In this document: positions 1 to 31,521 of the stretch, one piece after another | Layout of the letters: the number at the start of each line of letters is the position of its first letter | How positions within the stretch are numbered: position 1 is the first letter of the stretch | NCBI RefSeq assembly: GCF_003369915.1 | Contig: NC_046677.1 | Span: forward strand, 25,624,913 to 25,688,912 | Reading direction: 5' to 3' | Length of the DNA: 64,000 bases | Source: Drosophila miranda | Taxonomy: Eukaryota; Arthropoda; Insecta; Diptera; Drosophilidae | The notes under the pieces: model-generated | The model's input: only the letters and a program-made list of their open reading frames with translations | Told to the model about the DNA's origin: nothing | Database searches by the model: none | Made by a program: the position numbers and the translations under genes

Positions 1-629
1 ACTACTTATACTAACTGAGTATCGGGTATAAATGTAGTGCTGCGGCCCTATCCGCATAACTATTAATTCTTAATATTCAATCTTAGTTATTGATGTATCC
101 TGTTTGAAACCATTTACAGGATTCCGTTCTATAAATGTTCTCTAAATGAAATCACATTAATTGTAAGGAAGTTTGCTTCAATAATAAGTAAGTAATAAAT
201 AAACTCAGGATATAAAACTTTATGTATATTTATTTAAACGTGTGTCAGTCAGACATGAGTTAAAGTATTCCAAATTATAGTACTACTACTGATAGTTAAA
301 AGAAGACATTGTCTTTTTTGTTTTTTTTTTCAATTTTGAACCAAATTTCATAAAATTGGATCCATATATTTTGCGTCTCTTGGTGTCAATATTATGATTA
401 ATGTTCTTTACTTGAACATTTCAACATTAAGTCGTATAAATCCACACTCAATCTGGTCCACTAACCTATATATGGGGTATATACGCATGACGGTGATCTC
501 CAACAGAAACGTGTTCCTCTGATCTGCTTTTGTGTCTTCATCTTCATCCCACAACCCCTCTCTCGAAATGCCTTTCAATGTGTCTTCTAGTTGGCATCCA
601 CGACGGGTGCTGTTCTGTAGTGGTGGCGT
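1..629. other. intergenic DNA, no gene seen
   Basis: AT-rich sequence with no convincing coding exon. An AATAAA at 194-199 could be the poly(A) signal of a plus-strand gene lying before the window, but nothing upstream is visible to test that. Confidence 0.4.
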
Positions 630-842
630 TCATGATGGTGCAGGTGGGCACGGTACGAGGAAACCTCTCACATCGCACTCGGGCGGCAGCTTTGAAATAG
701 CCCATTGGATGCAATAATTGTTGCTGCCTCGTGTAGACAGTCGGCACCACCACCCCATCTGGCCCCCCTCTACACTCTTGTGGCTGCCCCAACCGATTTG
801 AGGGAGGCCGCCCATGCCAAAGAGACCAAGAAGAAGAAGCAT
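630..842 (-). CDS. possible small secreted Cys-containing peptide
   Basis: A 70-residue reading frame starts at an ATG (842) in a good AAG-ATG context. It opens with a short hydrophobic stretch (LLLLGLFGMGG) that could be a signal peptide, followed by a Trp/Cys-containing tail with four cysteines (WWC, YCI, PEC, VPC) and a Pro-rich end. This is the look of fly seminal-fluid or immune-type short secreted peptides, but I recognise no family. A second open frame overlaps it on the same strand (544-792) after a G6 run, so a frameshifted longer ancestor is possible. No clear TATA box or nearby poly(A) signal was found. It could easily be a chance open frame. Confidence 0.28.
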   Translation of the reverse strand: MLLLLGLFGMGGLPQIGWGSHKSVEGGQMGWWCRLSTRGSNNYCIQWAISKLPPECDVRGFLVPCPPAPS

Positions 843-860
843 CTTGACACTAAAATGCAA

Positions 861-3359
861 AATTGCTTTGCGTCAATGAGTTAAAACCGAAATGTGTTGG
901 GCTCTTTGATAAAATTAGGAATAGAAGAATAGATTCTTTGTTGAGGTTTTTGCAGGGAAAGTCCCTGAACAAGAACTCTTACACGCAAAGATGTTATATT
1001 GTTTTGAGAAAGCCAACCATCTGGAACCACTTTTTATGAAACAGTTTAAAGTCCTCCCTCGGGATAGACCGTATTTAAAGATAAATAAAAATCTATACTA
1101 TAAATTCTCAGTATATAAATAATAATAATAAATCGTTGTCTTTGAAAATCTCTACCTCTGGGAACATAATAATAGATGCCTCCTTGGGCTTTCCAAATAT
1201 ACGATATCGTGCTATGAGGCTTCGAGCTAGACTTGAATTTTATTTTGCGAACATTTTGGGAACAATCTAGAACACTTTTATATTGGCCAATCTTAAGTAC
1301 TTGTCTGGGATGACCCATAATTTATGACCATTAAATGTTCGTTCTATGCAAACATAATAAACATGTGCAGATCTCTACCCTATATATTAAAAGGCAACTT
1401 AACTTATCGTCTTGCATAAATGAGAAAAAATACTCATATTTGTTTCGCAAAATGTTCCTTCTGTTCAAAAGATCGTGCGAAATTCTGCTTCAGTATGGGC
1501 TTTCTCGGGTTTTGTTCGTATTTTTTTTAGTATTCGACAATGTCGCAGATTCTGTTTCAGCGGTAAAACCATCAGTAAAAGAACCGAAAAACCAACAAAA
1601 ATTATGATAATTTTATATGAGCGAAAAGAAACGAGAGCAGAATAGGCATACAGATGCGGATCTTGAGGAAGGAGAACGCACACATTTGATGAGAACTGAA
1701 ACTTGGGAACTATAAATATTCCTAAAATGTTTTAAAATTGTTTTTGTCAGAATTTATTTGTTGTTTTTCGTTTTTTGTTTTTGTTAATTCTCAAATATTT
1801 TGAGCATTTGAAATCATTACGAAAAGTATTTTTCAGCGATCCCTTGATGTGGGTGTATCATTTTATGTTTCTCTTCTGATTCAGATTATGCTTCTCATTT
1901 CTATATCATATTTGATATTAAATATATTTTCATTATGCCAAAGATGCTGCATTCTGTAATTTTTTCAATTAGCTTGCAAATTATGAATAATTTCGTTGTC
2001 GGAATTTGACAGTTTTGTTTATATTTTATTTTAAAGCGTGTAGCTCCTCAATTTTGGTGGCATTTATCATAATTGTCTTTGTCGGCGGGCCGTCTCGGGC
2101 CGGGTCGGGCGCTTGATAAATGCCCGACAAATCGGGAGAACATGGGATTCATAAGAATGCATTTTGTATCTGCCAGATACGAAACACTCTTGGGATTTTA
2201 GCATTGAAAGCTGAAGATTTTCGCATTGCTCTGAAGGACGCCGACAACGTTGATTTGATTTGGCATTTCTTCGCTATCGTATCTATATCTAAAGTATCTC
2301 TCCACATCTATGTGTCTGTAGCAGATTATCTGAGTATCTGTCTATCTTGAAGTGCATCTGTATGCTATGTCGCTGGCGCTCGTTTCGTATTCGTATTCGT
2401 ATTCGTATTCGCATTCGTATTCCCATTCTCTCTAGCCCATCGATGTTTTTTTGAAGTTCACATTTTTATTTTTGGCAGACAAGGAATCTCTATGTTTTTG
2501 TATTCCTAGTAGATCATCGATCATTTCTTGATAGATATGGGTCTATAACTTGCGGCTTTACTTGTTAACCAAGATCTAGATGGATTTACCTACCGATCGG
2601 TAGTGATCTTTATTGATCTAATTGATCTTTATAGACAGGCCGAACAGCTGTTGGCATCGGTAGAACTGTTGGACAGCCACTGAACTGATCTGTGCGATGG
2701 GGGGCTTACGTAGCGATCGTAAAGAGATCACCGATTAGAAGGAAGCAGCACCCACCACAGCTACCTTCTCTTTCATCTTCACCCTCCACCGATCCGTTGG
2801 GAGATCAAATTGGCATTGAGGTGACCAAAAACCAAAACCAGAACAAAAAGCGAAAAATGATCACCGAGAAAAACAAATAAAGAACCCCCGCACCAGAACA
2901 CACATGTGTCTGTAGAAATGATATGTGAAACAAGTAAAAATTAAAGCTTTTCCACACCAAAAGATAAAGAAAATAGAGAGAAAGACCAAGAGATTGAGAG
3001 TGAAGGATTCTTCTTGTCATTGAAATGAATTTGACTCAGCCCCTGAGAGAGTGTGGTAGAGAAAGCGAGATAGCTGTCCTAGGAGAGCTTCCGATGCTCA
3101 CACAACCGTACGACGGTAAGCTTTCGGCTCTCACAGCGGTCCTGCCTGCGATTGCATCATATGCTCCACTCACACACACACTGTCGCAAGGCGATGCCCA
3201 CTTGCTGGGAGAACAAGCTACGGCCCCATCCAATGCTAGACTAGACCGAAAAAGGGAGCAAGAAAAAGCGAAACAGACACGCACACACACACGCACTGGG
3301 TGGAAAGCTTTAATTGAATCGGGCCGGCATAGGGGAAGCATGGGTATCAAATTGCCCCG
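861..3359. other. intergenic DNA upstream of Mhc
   Basis: About 2.5 kb with no supported gene. It is AT-rich up to about 2.9 kb, then becomes more GC-balanced towards the TATA box at 3360, as expected of a promoter-proximal region. An open frame on each strand covers roughly 3025-3510, but neither looks like protein. Confidence 0.5.
2386..2424. repeat. (GTATTC)n hexanucleotide repeat
   Basis: About six imperfect tandem copies of GTATTC, with one unit reading GCATTC. A simple microsatellite in intergenic DNA. Confidence 0.8.
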
Positions 3360-3393
3360 TATAAAAGGCAAGTTTACCGGTTGCACGGTTCAG
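3360..3393 (+). promoter_or_regulatory. Mhc: TATA/Inr core promoter, probably Mhc
   Basis: TATAAAAGGC begins at 3360. An Inr-like TTCAGAAC places the initiating A at 3392, 32 nt downstream, which is canonical TATA-to-start spacing. A perfect GTAAGT donor follows at 3410. Orientation and position, 2.2 kb before Mhc coding exon 2, fit the Mhc promoter with a very short non-coding exon 1, but use by another transcript cannot be excluded. A second candidate first exon is at 4803-4898. Confidence 0.5.
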
Positions 3394-4802
3394 AACGGCT
3401 TTCGAGCGCGTAAGTGCAACACCTTTGAATGTGCGATTTCTGATTTATTGGATATTACCCAGCATCCGCAGCAGCGGCAGCAAAAGAGCAGCAGGCAGCA
3501 GCAGTGGCAGTAATCAGCAGCAGCAGCAGCGGCAGCAGTAGAGTGTATAAGAGACAGTAACAATTTGACCTTTTTGTCAAAAAGTCAAAAAGAATAAACC
3601 TAAAAAATTATTACTATAAATTTCCATACAAAAAAGGAAAGAAAAGTGTATGTGTGTGTATGTGCGTTGTCCTGACAAAAGGATCTACGAAAAGCTTGAA
3701 AAACTAACCATAAAAACGGTGACAATACGAACAGTGACCCGGAATACATCGGATTATCAAATCAACTGGATTATAATTAACGGCCCTACCAAAAGATTTC
3801 CTTCAGTTACTTAACCTAACATTTTCTGATAATAAATTATGATTTTATGATGATAGGTAACCGGATCGATCATCATTATCTTGTGTAACAGATCAACCAA
3901 ACCTCACAAATGTCGTTTATCAGTTATAGGACTGAAAGAAAAGTGACTTATCAAGGTTATAAGACGTTTAGAAAAGGAATGATCATAAAATTATAGATTT
4001 TTCTAATGATCCCTAATCAAAAGAATTAAATTTAAACCTATATCAGGACTTATTGTCAGGACCCCATCATATCATATGTCATATACATATGATCTGCTGT
4101 TAATCTTGTTCTTCCATTCGAAAATTTCAAAATTACTCATACATCAATCAAATATAAAGATTTTCTGCTCTCGAAAACGTTAAGAAAGAAACAGAGATCT
4201 GTTACTTCATCAAGAAATTGAATTGTGGTTCGAAATGCTGTAATAGCGATTTCGAATTACTGGCTAGATGATTTCATACACAAATACCTGTGTGCCAGAG
4301 AGATATGCGTGGCATACCATCAAATGAAAATACGAGTACAAATAGAATTCGAATTCGTTGCAGACTCATATACATGGGCGAAAATATTTCGAATATGTTT
4401 TAAAAATAACCAAAGACATTAGAAAGAGATCGCATATAGATACGGTATATATATACATATGTATATATGTATAGATGTATGCCATGCGGTAGCGGGCCGA
4501 AAAGCTCCTCAAATCTACCCAATCCCAATACATATATAACATATATAAGTGTGTATGGGTTGGCTACCTATATACGTACATATGTAGTTTCGAAATAATT
4601 TCGAGAATTTTAAAAATAACGCATTCGTTGAAAGTTTGCGTCGAATCGAATTGAATCGCATTGGATCGTCGATTGTCGATTGTGTGGATTGTCGAAAATA
4701 TCGCATATATCGCCAAGCGGTATACCAGGCGTGCTAAAATTGATCATTGCGATCTTGCAACTCGGTTGTCTTAGAACACGCCTTCATATCGCGATACAGC
4801 CC

Positions 4803-4898
4803 AGTCATACAGCAGTAGCAGCTCGATTAAACCCGAACTCGCGTGTCGAATTTTCTGGATTCTGAATCCAAAATCTGAAACGGTAATTTCTTGAAAAA
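4803..4898 (+). other. Mhc: alternative candidate for Mhc non-coding exon
   Basis: A CAGTCATAC start-like sequence at 4803 leads into 5'-UTR-like sequence and a strong AAA|GTGAGT donor at 4899. A weaker ACG|GTAATT donor lies at 4883. There is no TATA box 30 nt upstream. This may be the true first exon, a second 5' exon or nothing; 5' end data would decide. Confidence 0.3.
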
Positions 4899-5163
4899 GT
4901 GAGTGTTATCCAGTGAAAGAAATTTACATTGAATCAAAAATCAAAATGAAAATGGTTCATCTACCGGTTCGGGTTATGTAATCAAAATAATTACTTCCAT
5001 AAAGGAAGGAGGAACATTTTGCAGGAAATACGGGAAAATTTGATTGAAAATCGAAATTACGTAACAAATACCAACGCCCCACATAGGCACCACACCATCG
5101 CTTATACATATACACTACATATATACATGTGTATGTATGGTATACATGTATCGGATCAGTGAT

Positions 5164-5173
5164 CTATATTTAG
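5164..5173 (+). promoter_or_regulatory. MEF2 site
   Basis: CTATATTTAG matches the MEF2 consensus YTAWWWWTAR at every position. It lies about 420 nt upstream of exon 2, where muscle enhancers of fly Mhc are expected. The match is seen; binding is inferred. Confidence 0.55.
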
Positions 5174-5684
5174 GCGACAACCCACACAATTCACTTGTTG
5201 TCTGTGTTTATAACAACAACAAAACAAGGCCTAATTAACTTTGAGGTGCGAAACGAAATGAATCCAAGGCGCTACTTCAATATCCGGTTACGGTAACGGG
5301 AATTTCGAAACTACGAAACGGGAAAACATGCTCATATTTGGAAAGAAAAATATAATTTCGAAAACTCACCCGCGTACCCATACACACACACACACACACA
5401 AGAAATTTATAATACTATCTGTGTCTGCTGTTGCCGCCGACACTGCCACCGCCGCTGCCAAAATGGGTCAAAAGCATAAAAACCAAAAAAAATCAGTTTT
5501 CGAAAAATATCCAAAAATACTTTGCCATCTTTAAACCATATGATAATAATGTTAAATTTTTTCTTTATTTTGTGTGTGTTTAACAGGGAAGTTTTGGGCT
5601 TACGACGCGATTGACACATAGAATTTTGAAAAGTCCCAATTTTATTTCTCGAGTTTTTAAGTTTAAAAGCGAAATTTAATCAAG

Positions 5685-25945
<20,261 letters not shown>

Positions 25946-26036
25946 ATGCCATTTCATTTTTTAATTTATTTTAAATGATATTTCATAATGATTATGTTTA
26001 TGATTTTAATTTAATTTCTTAATTTAAAAACAAAAT

Positions 26037-26042
26037 AATAAA
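26037..26042 (+). terminator. Mhc: Mhc proximal poly(A) signal
   Basis: AATAAA about 90 nt after the Mhc stop codon. Fly Mhc is known to use two poly(A) sites. Confidence 0.6.
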
Positions 26043-26591
26043 ACTATAACAAAATATATATCGAAAACGACGGGAGGCAAACAACAACCAAATGCACTTA
26101 GGCAAAAAACCTAATAACAACAACATCAACAAAAATCAAAAGAAAAAGAACAATCGATTACGATAGATAACAGACATAAGTCCATTGTGTAGCATCACTG
26201 GGTATATCAGGCTATTGTGTAAGCGCGACATTTGCTCCGGGACACTGCTGGCGAGACCTGTATTTGTATTTGTATTTATATATTTTTATACAACTTTCGA
26301 AATGCATTCAACCAACCATCATCATGAGAAAGATCTTGAAACGATAGCCCCGTCAAAGCGTCAAAGGCCCCGCAGGAGTGTCCGCCAGGAAATGTCGCTC
26401 GCTGTTCGAATATTGTTCAATATGTATTCTATTCTCAATATTTGTTATACAGACTAGACAGACTGACCGTATACACATAATTGCTATACACTGCGCTTAT
26501 GTTTATGTTTAATTTTTTATTTTATCATAAAATGAAAATGAGAAAAGATCATCACTCGACACTTAATGAAAAGTATACAAAAAAGGAACAA

Positions 26592-26597
26592 AATAAA
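26592..26597 (+). terminator. Mhc: Mhc distal poly(A) signal
   Basis: AATAAA about 650 nt after the stop, followed by a T-rich stretch. Together with the site at 26037 this fits two 3' ends. Confidence 0.6.
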
Positions 26598-26756
26598 TGT
26601 AAATCAATTTAAAAAATTTGTTTGACTTTAATTTGTCTCCTCCTCACTTGAGAAATGTTTGCTAATAGAGAGGGTCAAGGGAATAAATGCAGGACTGCTT
26701 TTGAGAAGACACATGATCCTCGACACTCGATCAATTCGACTATAGAAAGGAGCCTT

Positions 26757-26784
26757 TGACGTCCAAGGAGGGACGTCATTTTTT
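26757..26784. other. perfect hairpin followed by T6 between convergent genes
   Basis: TGACGTCC (26757-26764), a 6-nt loop, GGACGTCA (26771-26778), then six T. It lies between the 3' ends of Mhc and Cyt-b5-r. Each arm also contains a CRE-like TGACGTC. Function unknown. Confidence 0.7.
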
Positions 26785-26898
26785 CACCCAAGAGATATAT
26801 ATATTCGACGTTATTATAATTATGCATACATATTCATTGAAAAAGGACGAATATACATAGTAAAAGATTTTCTAAAATATATTCCTAAAATTGATTGA

Positions 26899-26904
26899 TT
26901 TATT
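26899..26904 (-). terminator. Cyt-b5-r: Cyt-b5-r poly(A) signal
   Basis: TTTATT on the plus strand, that is AATAAA on the minus strand, 85 nt after the Cyt-b5-r stop codon. Confidence 0.5.
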
Positions 26905-26988
26905 GATTTACAATGACTGTACACTTTACAGTCTATGACTGCAACCTCATATGTACATATCTTAAGATATTGATGGATAAAATATCAT

Positions 26989-28431
26989 CTAAATTTCTTT
27001 CTTTCCCGCACCGGGTGGCTTAGGATTGGGTTGGATGCGCAACAGCTGTTTGTGCTGTCCAATCATGTGCTCAATGTGATTGCACTCGCGCAGGTGACCC
27101 TTAAACTCGTCGAGAGTTTGGAGGAGCACCGGATAGAGGGCTGGCAGGAGACCATGATCGAGGGTAGGGAAAAGATGGTGAAGCACGTGATCGCCGAAGT
27201 GGGTGAGGACCAAGAACTGCGACCCCTTGAGATCACCGCGATCGATAATCGTGTCCACCTGGAATAGGCCCCAGTCGCGATCCTCTCGATTCGTATCTCC
27301 CTCATGATAAATTTCCGGATCATGATGCGCCGCATTCAGTCCGATAAGGCAGAAGCTGAAGCTAGCTATCGACGTCATTGCCAACCATGTGCGCAGACAG
27401 GAAAGCAGGCCCACAGTACCGCCCGTGCCCAGGTAGATGGAAAGGGGTATGCTAAGCGCCAGCAGATCGTGCCAGTACATGATGTTCGTGTTGCGGAACG
27501 AGTAGAAAAGTCTGAAATATCAATCATCTAAAGATTGCTGATTGAAGTGATAGCGCTAATCATTCGCTTACCGAGTGCCAATCTGTATGAAAAATGCCAG
27601 GGCATAGGCCACCGGCTCCGTCACCCAGGACACGTAACGCATGGCCTTGCTCTTGATTTGTGGATTGGGAATCCAGCAGAGCAGTGGCTCGAACATGGAC
27701 AGCTCCAGGTCCATATACGAATTGGGATAGATGTGGTGGGACATGGCATGTGAGACGCGCCAGGAAGCGAAGTTCATCAGGCCCAGGTTGAAGGCGTACA
27801 TCTGCCAATTGTCGCGACGATGGAAATAGTTGTGCGATACGATCACGGTCCAGCAGAGCGCTACACCCGCCAGGATCAAAGCCACCAAACTCTTGTACTT
27901 GGCACTGATGATCGCAAACAAGAACAAGGACACTAGCACGCCGAAGTGGATTAACTAAATTTGGAGAGATTTTAGTATTGTCAGATGGCTTACTGATGGC
28001 CTAATCTTTTAACTCACATCACTCTTGCGCTTTGGTGTCTTGTCGATGGTTTTCAGCTCCTTACGCACTCGCTCCTTGAGGGTCTTGTAGAATCCACCCT
28101 CATCAAGGGTCAATGTGTAGATCCTAGGCTCCGCAGCATCTCTCACCCAGTACTTGGCGATCATCTTCTCGGGAGCCGTTGACAGATGGTGGGCCTCAAA
28201 GGCCTCCGTAATATCGGTGCCCTTCGTCTCGCGTATCCAAAAGGGACCGCCAGGATGCTTGTCAATGAACTCCGTAAAGTCGTAGATGCCATCGTTTATG
28301 CGCCATAGTCCTTCCGCCTGATCGTCCTCGCGCTTCCCCTTTTGCCAACTGTGTGTAGTGACCAAAGCGGAATTTCGGTATGTTGGGAACTTGGTGGCAA
28401 TGCCACTCTTCTTCCACTCCTCAATCACCAT
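26989..28431 (-). CDS. Cyt-b5-r: Cytochrome b5-related protein
   Basis: Three coding exons: 28431-28018, 27954-27572 and 27511-26989, with GTGAGT and GTAAGC donors. The product is 439 residues (about 436 in D. melanogaster). An N-terminal cytochrome-b5 domain has the heme motif HPGG (His 59) and the second heme His near 81-82. The membrane part is fatty-acid-desaturase-like, with His boxes HNYFHRRDN, HAMSHH and HFGDHVLHH and several hydrophobic segments. Such fusions are ER membrane oxidoreductases using cytochrome-b5 electrons; the substrate of this one is not known to me. I start at MVIEEW (28431), as in the family. The gene faces Mhc 3' to 3', as in D. melanogaster, and is head to head with a paralog at 29930. 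Confidence 0.93.
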
Positions 28432-29715
28432 GATGGAGAGTCCTTTTATGGGGTCCTCTGACAATCCTAGGCTCCGGCTGAGCAACTGTACGAGTGCGCT
28501 CCGCGCAATAAACTGAATGGAATCGCCATTCGTTCGAAGATTTTATGCGTATCAACAATCTAGACAGGTTATATAAACCAGAATCGATTTAGAATTACAC
28601 ACATACATTTCAAAACATTTCCATATTGATAAGGTCAGTGTTATCAGCAGGGGGACGGACAGCCCAGAGCCGTCCCCTCTAAACGTCTTTTTACTATTAC
28701 AGTTGAACTTCCGTAACAAGAACTTTTGTGACTTGAGCTGAGTAGCAACACAACATAAGTGGAACGTTTTCGTTGGATAATAGTGGTTCGACTTATGGAA
28801 TTTCACCTGTATATACTGATAGTACATATAATCTTGGGGTTCACGTGGCGATGAAAACATAGCGTGGGCTTGTCTAAGGGGCCGCGTCTAATGGAGTGGG
28901 GGCCCGAAATACCACAAGCGAATATCAACACAGGTCTGTCTGCGAGATAATGGGTCAGACCATTTGGTGTTAAATAAAATAGCATCGGATAGGGGAAAGT
29001 AATAGGAGAGGCTTCGCTTGGCTGGCCAGAGTCTAGCCGAATGCTATGAATGAAGAGACAGTTGGGGGTAGTCCGGTTCTGAATTTTATATGATGCAAAA
29101 GTGTGAAAAGATTCCGCCATTATTCAAAATTGCTTCTTGATCTTGTGCTTGTGTCTCTGTGTGTCCCGTAACTGGGACTTGAAGCTGTTTTTGTTTGTAT
29201 CTGTAGGTAATAAGGAAAAAAAAGGTTTTTGCTCAGACTCAACACCCGAAAACATCACATGGAATTTAATTGCCTGATCTTTTTCGTAGACGGGCAGAGT
29301 TACAAAGATCAACGTTAAGTCGTATGGTCATGATATGATATGGTATGATACTTAGGGAAAATAATTAAATTGCAAGAATTAAAAACATTTAGCAAAAAAT
29401 GTTTCATTTCGGTGTTCTATGATACAAAATTGTATTAAAAATTCAAGAGCTTTCTTCGAAAGCAATATCATGACCCATCCACAGGCCAAACAAATTAAGT
29501 GTCAAAGTCTCCACGCTGGGTCAGGCATTCCATCACCCAACATCATTTCACCATTCAACCATTTCCATATCATTCCAATTCCATTGGACTCTCGATTGGA
29601 ATTAAGAGAGCGGAAGAGAGAAACTTTAACCAAAAGCTCTTGATTAGTGCCGCTCTCTGCAGTGGGCTTTTAATTGATCGTTGATAATCGCGAGAAAAAA
29701 GTCGAGCCGCGCTCC
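28432..29715. other. shared 5' region of two divergent paralogs
   Basis: About 1.3 kb between the Cyt-b5-r start and the putative promoter of the CG17928-like gene. It probably holds both promoters. I see no further gene and no convincing TATA box on the minus strand. Confidence 0.4.
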
Positions 29716-29799
29716 ATATAGAAGCTCAGTGGGCACTCCGTAAAAACAGACTGCGTCGGGTGCTCTGAATAGAAGACTGACGACCGGTTTCTATTATAT
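29716..29799 (+). promoter_or_regulatory. CG17928: putative promoter and non-coding exon of CG17928-like gene
   Basis: A weak TATA-like CATATAGA near 29716 is followed by a perfect GTAAGT donor at 29800. A matching acceptor TTTTCGTAG ends at 29905, 24 nt before the start codon, suggesting a 106-nt intron in the 5' UTR. Confidence 0.4.
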
Positions 29800-29929
29800 G
29801 TAAGTGGTACGTTGAACTTGGGAGTCTATGAGTATAACAAAATTATCTGAAGCGATTAGGTATATCATTTTGTGTTTATTAATAAATACCCCCTTGTTTT
29901 CGTAGGTCTATTAATTTCCTGGCCATAAA

Positions 29930-31451
29930 ATGACCCCTAATATCGAGGAGGAGGCCTGGCGGGTGTCCGGAATTTCGAAGAACTATCCCAGCTATCGCCA
30001 GCATCAACCTGCCACAGTGGAGAGGTTTGCAGTTCTTAATTTCATTTTAAGGCTAGAATAAAACTAATACTTTGTTTGCACTTTAGCTGGCTGGAGGGAA
30101 AACATTCGGACGATGGGGCCGAAGGTCTCTGGCGCATTAACGATAAGCTGTACGACTTGAGCGACTTTGCCACGCGGCATCCGGGTGGGGCATACTGGAT
30201 CGAGTGCACCCGCGGCACCGACATCACCGAGCCCTTCGAGTCGCATCACATTGAGGACCGAGCACGACGAATGCTCAGCAAATTCGAAGTGCGGGAAGCA
30301 GCCCAACCAAGGAACTACAAGTTTACGCTCGATCAGAATGGTTTCTACATGACTCTGAAGCGGAGAGTGAGAGAGAAACTGAGGAAGATGAATTACAGTC
30401 CCACAAAGAAGACAGATGTGGGTTGCTTTCCCTTGAAGATACACCGATATGCAATCTATATTTCTGACTTTCTTGTAACCCTTTTTTTAGTACCTCCACT
30501 CTGGTATCCTGGCCTCTGTCTTTATGCTTAGCTGGATTGGCACAGTCCTTAACTCTTTGTTCGTCCTGGCCATAGCTGGCTTGGCACTTTGCTGGCTGGC
30601 AAATGCCGCGCACAATTACTTCCATCAGCGCGACAACTGGCGGATGTACACCTTCAATCTGACGCTCATGAGTTTCAGGAACTGGCGGATCTCGCATGCT
30701 TTATCCCATCATGTGTATCCGAACTCTCTGCACGATCTGGAGCTCTCGATGTTTGAGCCGTTCCTGTGCTGGGTTCCCAATCCTCATTATGGCAGTCGCA
30801 TAAAGCGCTGGATGTCGGTTGTGGTTTCTCCGCTTTTTTATGTGCTCTCCTTCTCTGTGGCGTTCCTGCAACGGTGAGTGGTGGTCATAATTGAAAAGTT
30901 ATGTAGGTAATCATGACGTAACTCTATCAATTCTTAGTTTGGTCATCTCACTGGCTAAGAAGAACATAATGTACTGGGATGATCTCATTGCCTTTACTCT
31001 GCCCCTCTTCCTTTATCTCTCCACTGGCGTTGGTCTGAGTGCTGCTCTGTGGAGCTGGTTGCACGTCCTCGCCGTAGGAGCCTTTTTCTTTGGGTTCATT
31101 GGACTGACTGCAGCTCATCATGATCCTCGCATACTGCACGATGGCGATGCCCAGCGCACGGACCGAGACTGGGGTCTCTATCAGATGGATACGGTCATCG
31201 ATCGGCGAGACGTCAAGTGGTCGGATCTCTTGGTCCTCACCCACTTCGGTGATCATGCGCTTCACCATCTCTTCCCCACGCTGGACCATGGAGTGCTCAA
31301 GCACCTCTATCCGGAGCTGAATCAAACAATTCAGGAGTTTGACGCAGAGTTAAGAGAGATGAACCACTGGGGACACATCAAAGGGCAGACGCAGCAACTC
31401 CTACGCATAGAGGCTAATCCCATGCCTCCAGGCAGTAAAAAGTTCATGTAG
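29930..31451 (+). CDS. CG17928: cytochrome b5 / fatty-acid desaturase-like protein (Cyt-b5-r paralog)
   Basis: Four coding exons: 29930-30024, 30087-30417, 30491-30873 and 30938-31451; 440 residues. It parallels Cyt-b5-r throughout: cytochrome-b5 domain with HPGG, then a membrane desaturase-like part with HNYFHQRDN, HALSHH and HFGDHALHH boxes and AAHHDP. The two downstream introns fall at the same codons and phases as in Cyt-b5-r, and the third exon is exactly 383 nt in both; this gene has one extra intron (30025-30086) near the N-terminus. It is therefore an inverted duplicate. The gene name is from remembered synteny and is less certain than the family call. A poly(A) signal lies at 31516. 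Confidence 0.88.
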
Positions 31452-31515
31452 TTTGGGGAGGAATGTGGATGTGTGCTCCGGGTGCTCACGAAAAAAAATT
31501 TAGGGTTGGGTAGTC

Positions 31516-31521
31516 AATAAA
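31516..31521 (+). terminator. poly(A) signal of CG17928-like gene
   Basis: AATAAA 65 nt after the stop codon. Confidence 0.55.

Larger units (their letters stand above)
3410..5586 (+). other. Mhc: Mhc intron 1 or 5' region
   Basis: If transcription starts near 3392, this is the first intron, from a GTAAGT donor at 3410 to the acceptor TTTAACAG ending at 5586. It contains CAG-rich repeats (3464-3540), a (CA)n tract near 5383-5400, alternating TATA/CATA runs around 4440-4600 and the MEF2 motif at 5164. Mhc intron 1 is known in D. melanogaster to carry muscle enhancer activity. Confidence 0.45.

Noticed and set aside
544..792. 82-codon minus-strand frame
   Set aside because: It lacks a signal peptide or recognisable motif and overlaps the better candidate at 630-842. 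Kept only as a possible frameshift partner.
3025..3513. 162-codon plus-strand open frame upstream of Mhc
   Set aside because: It spans the TATA box at 3360, has no domain-like sequence and ends in CAG repeats. The opposite strand is equally open, so it reflects base composition.
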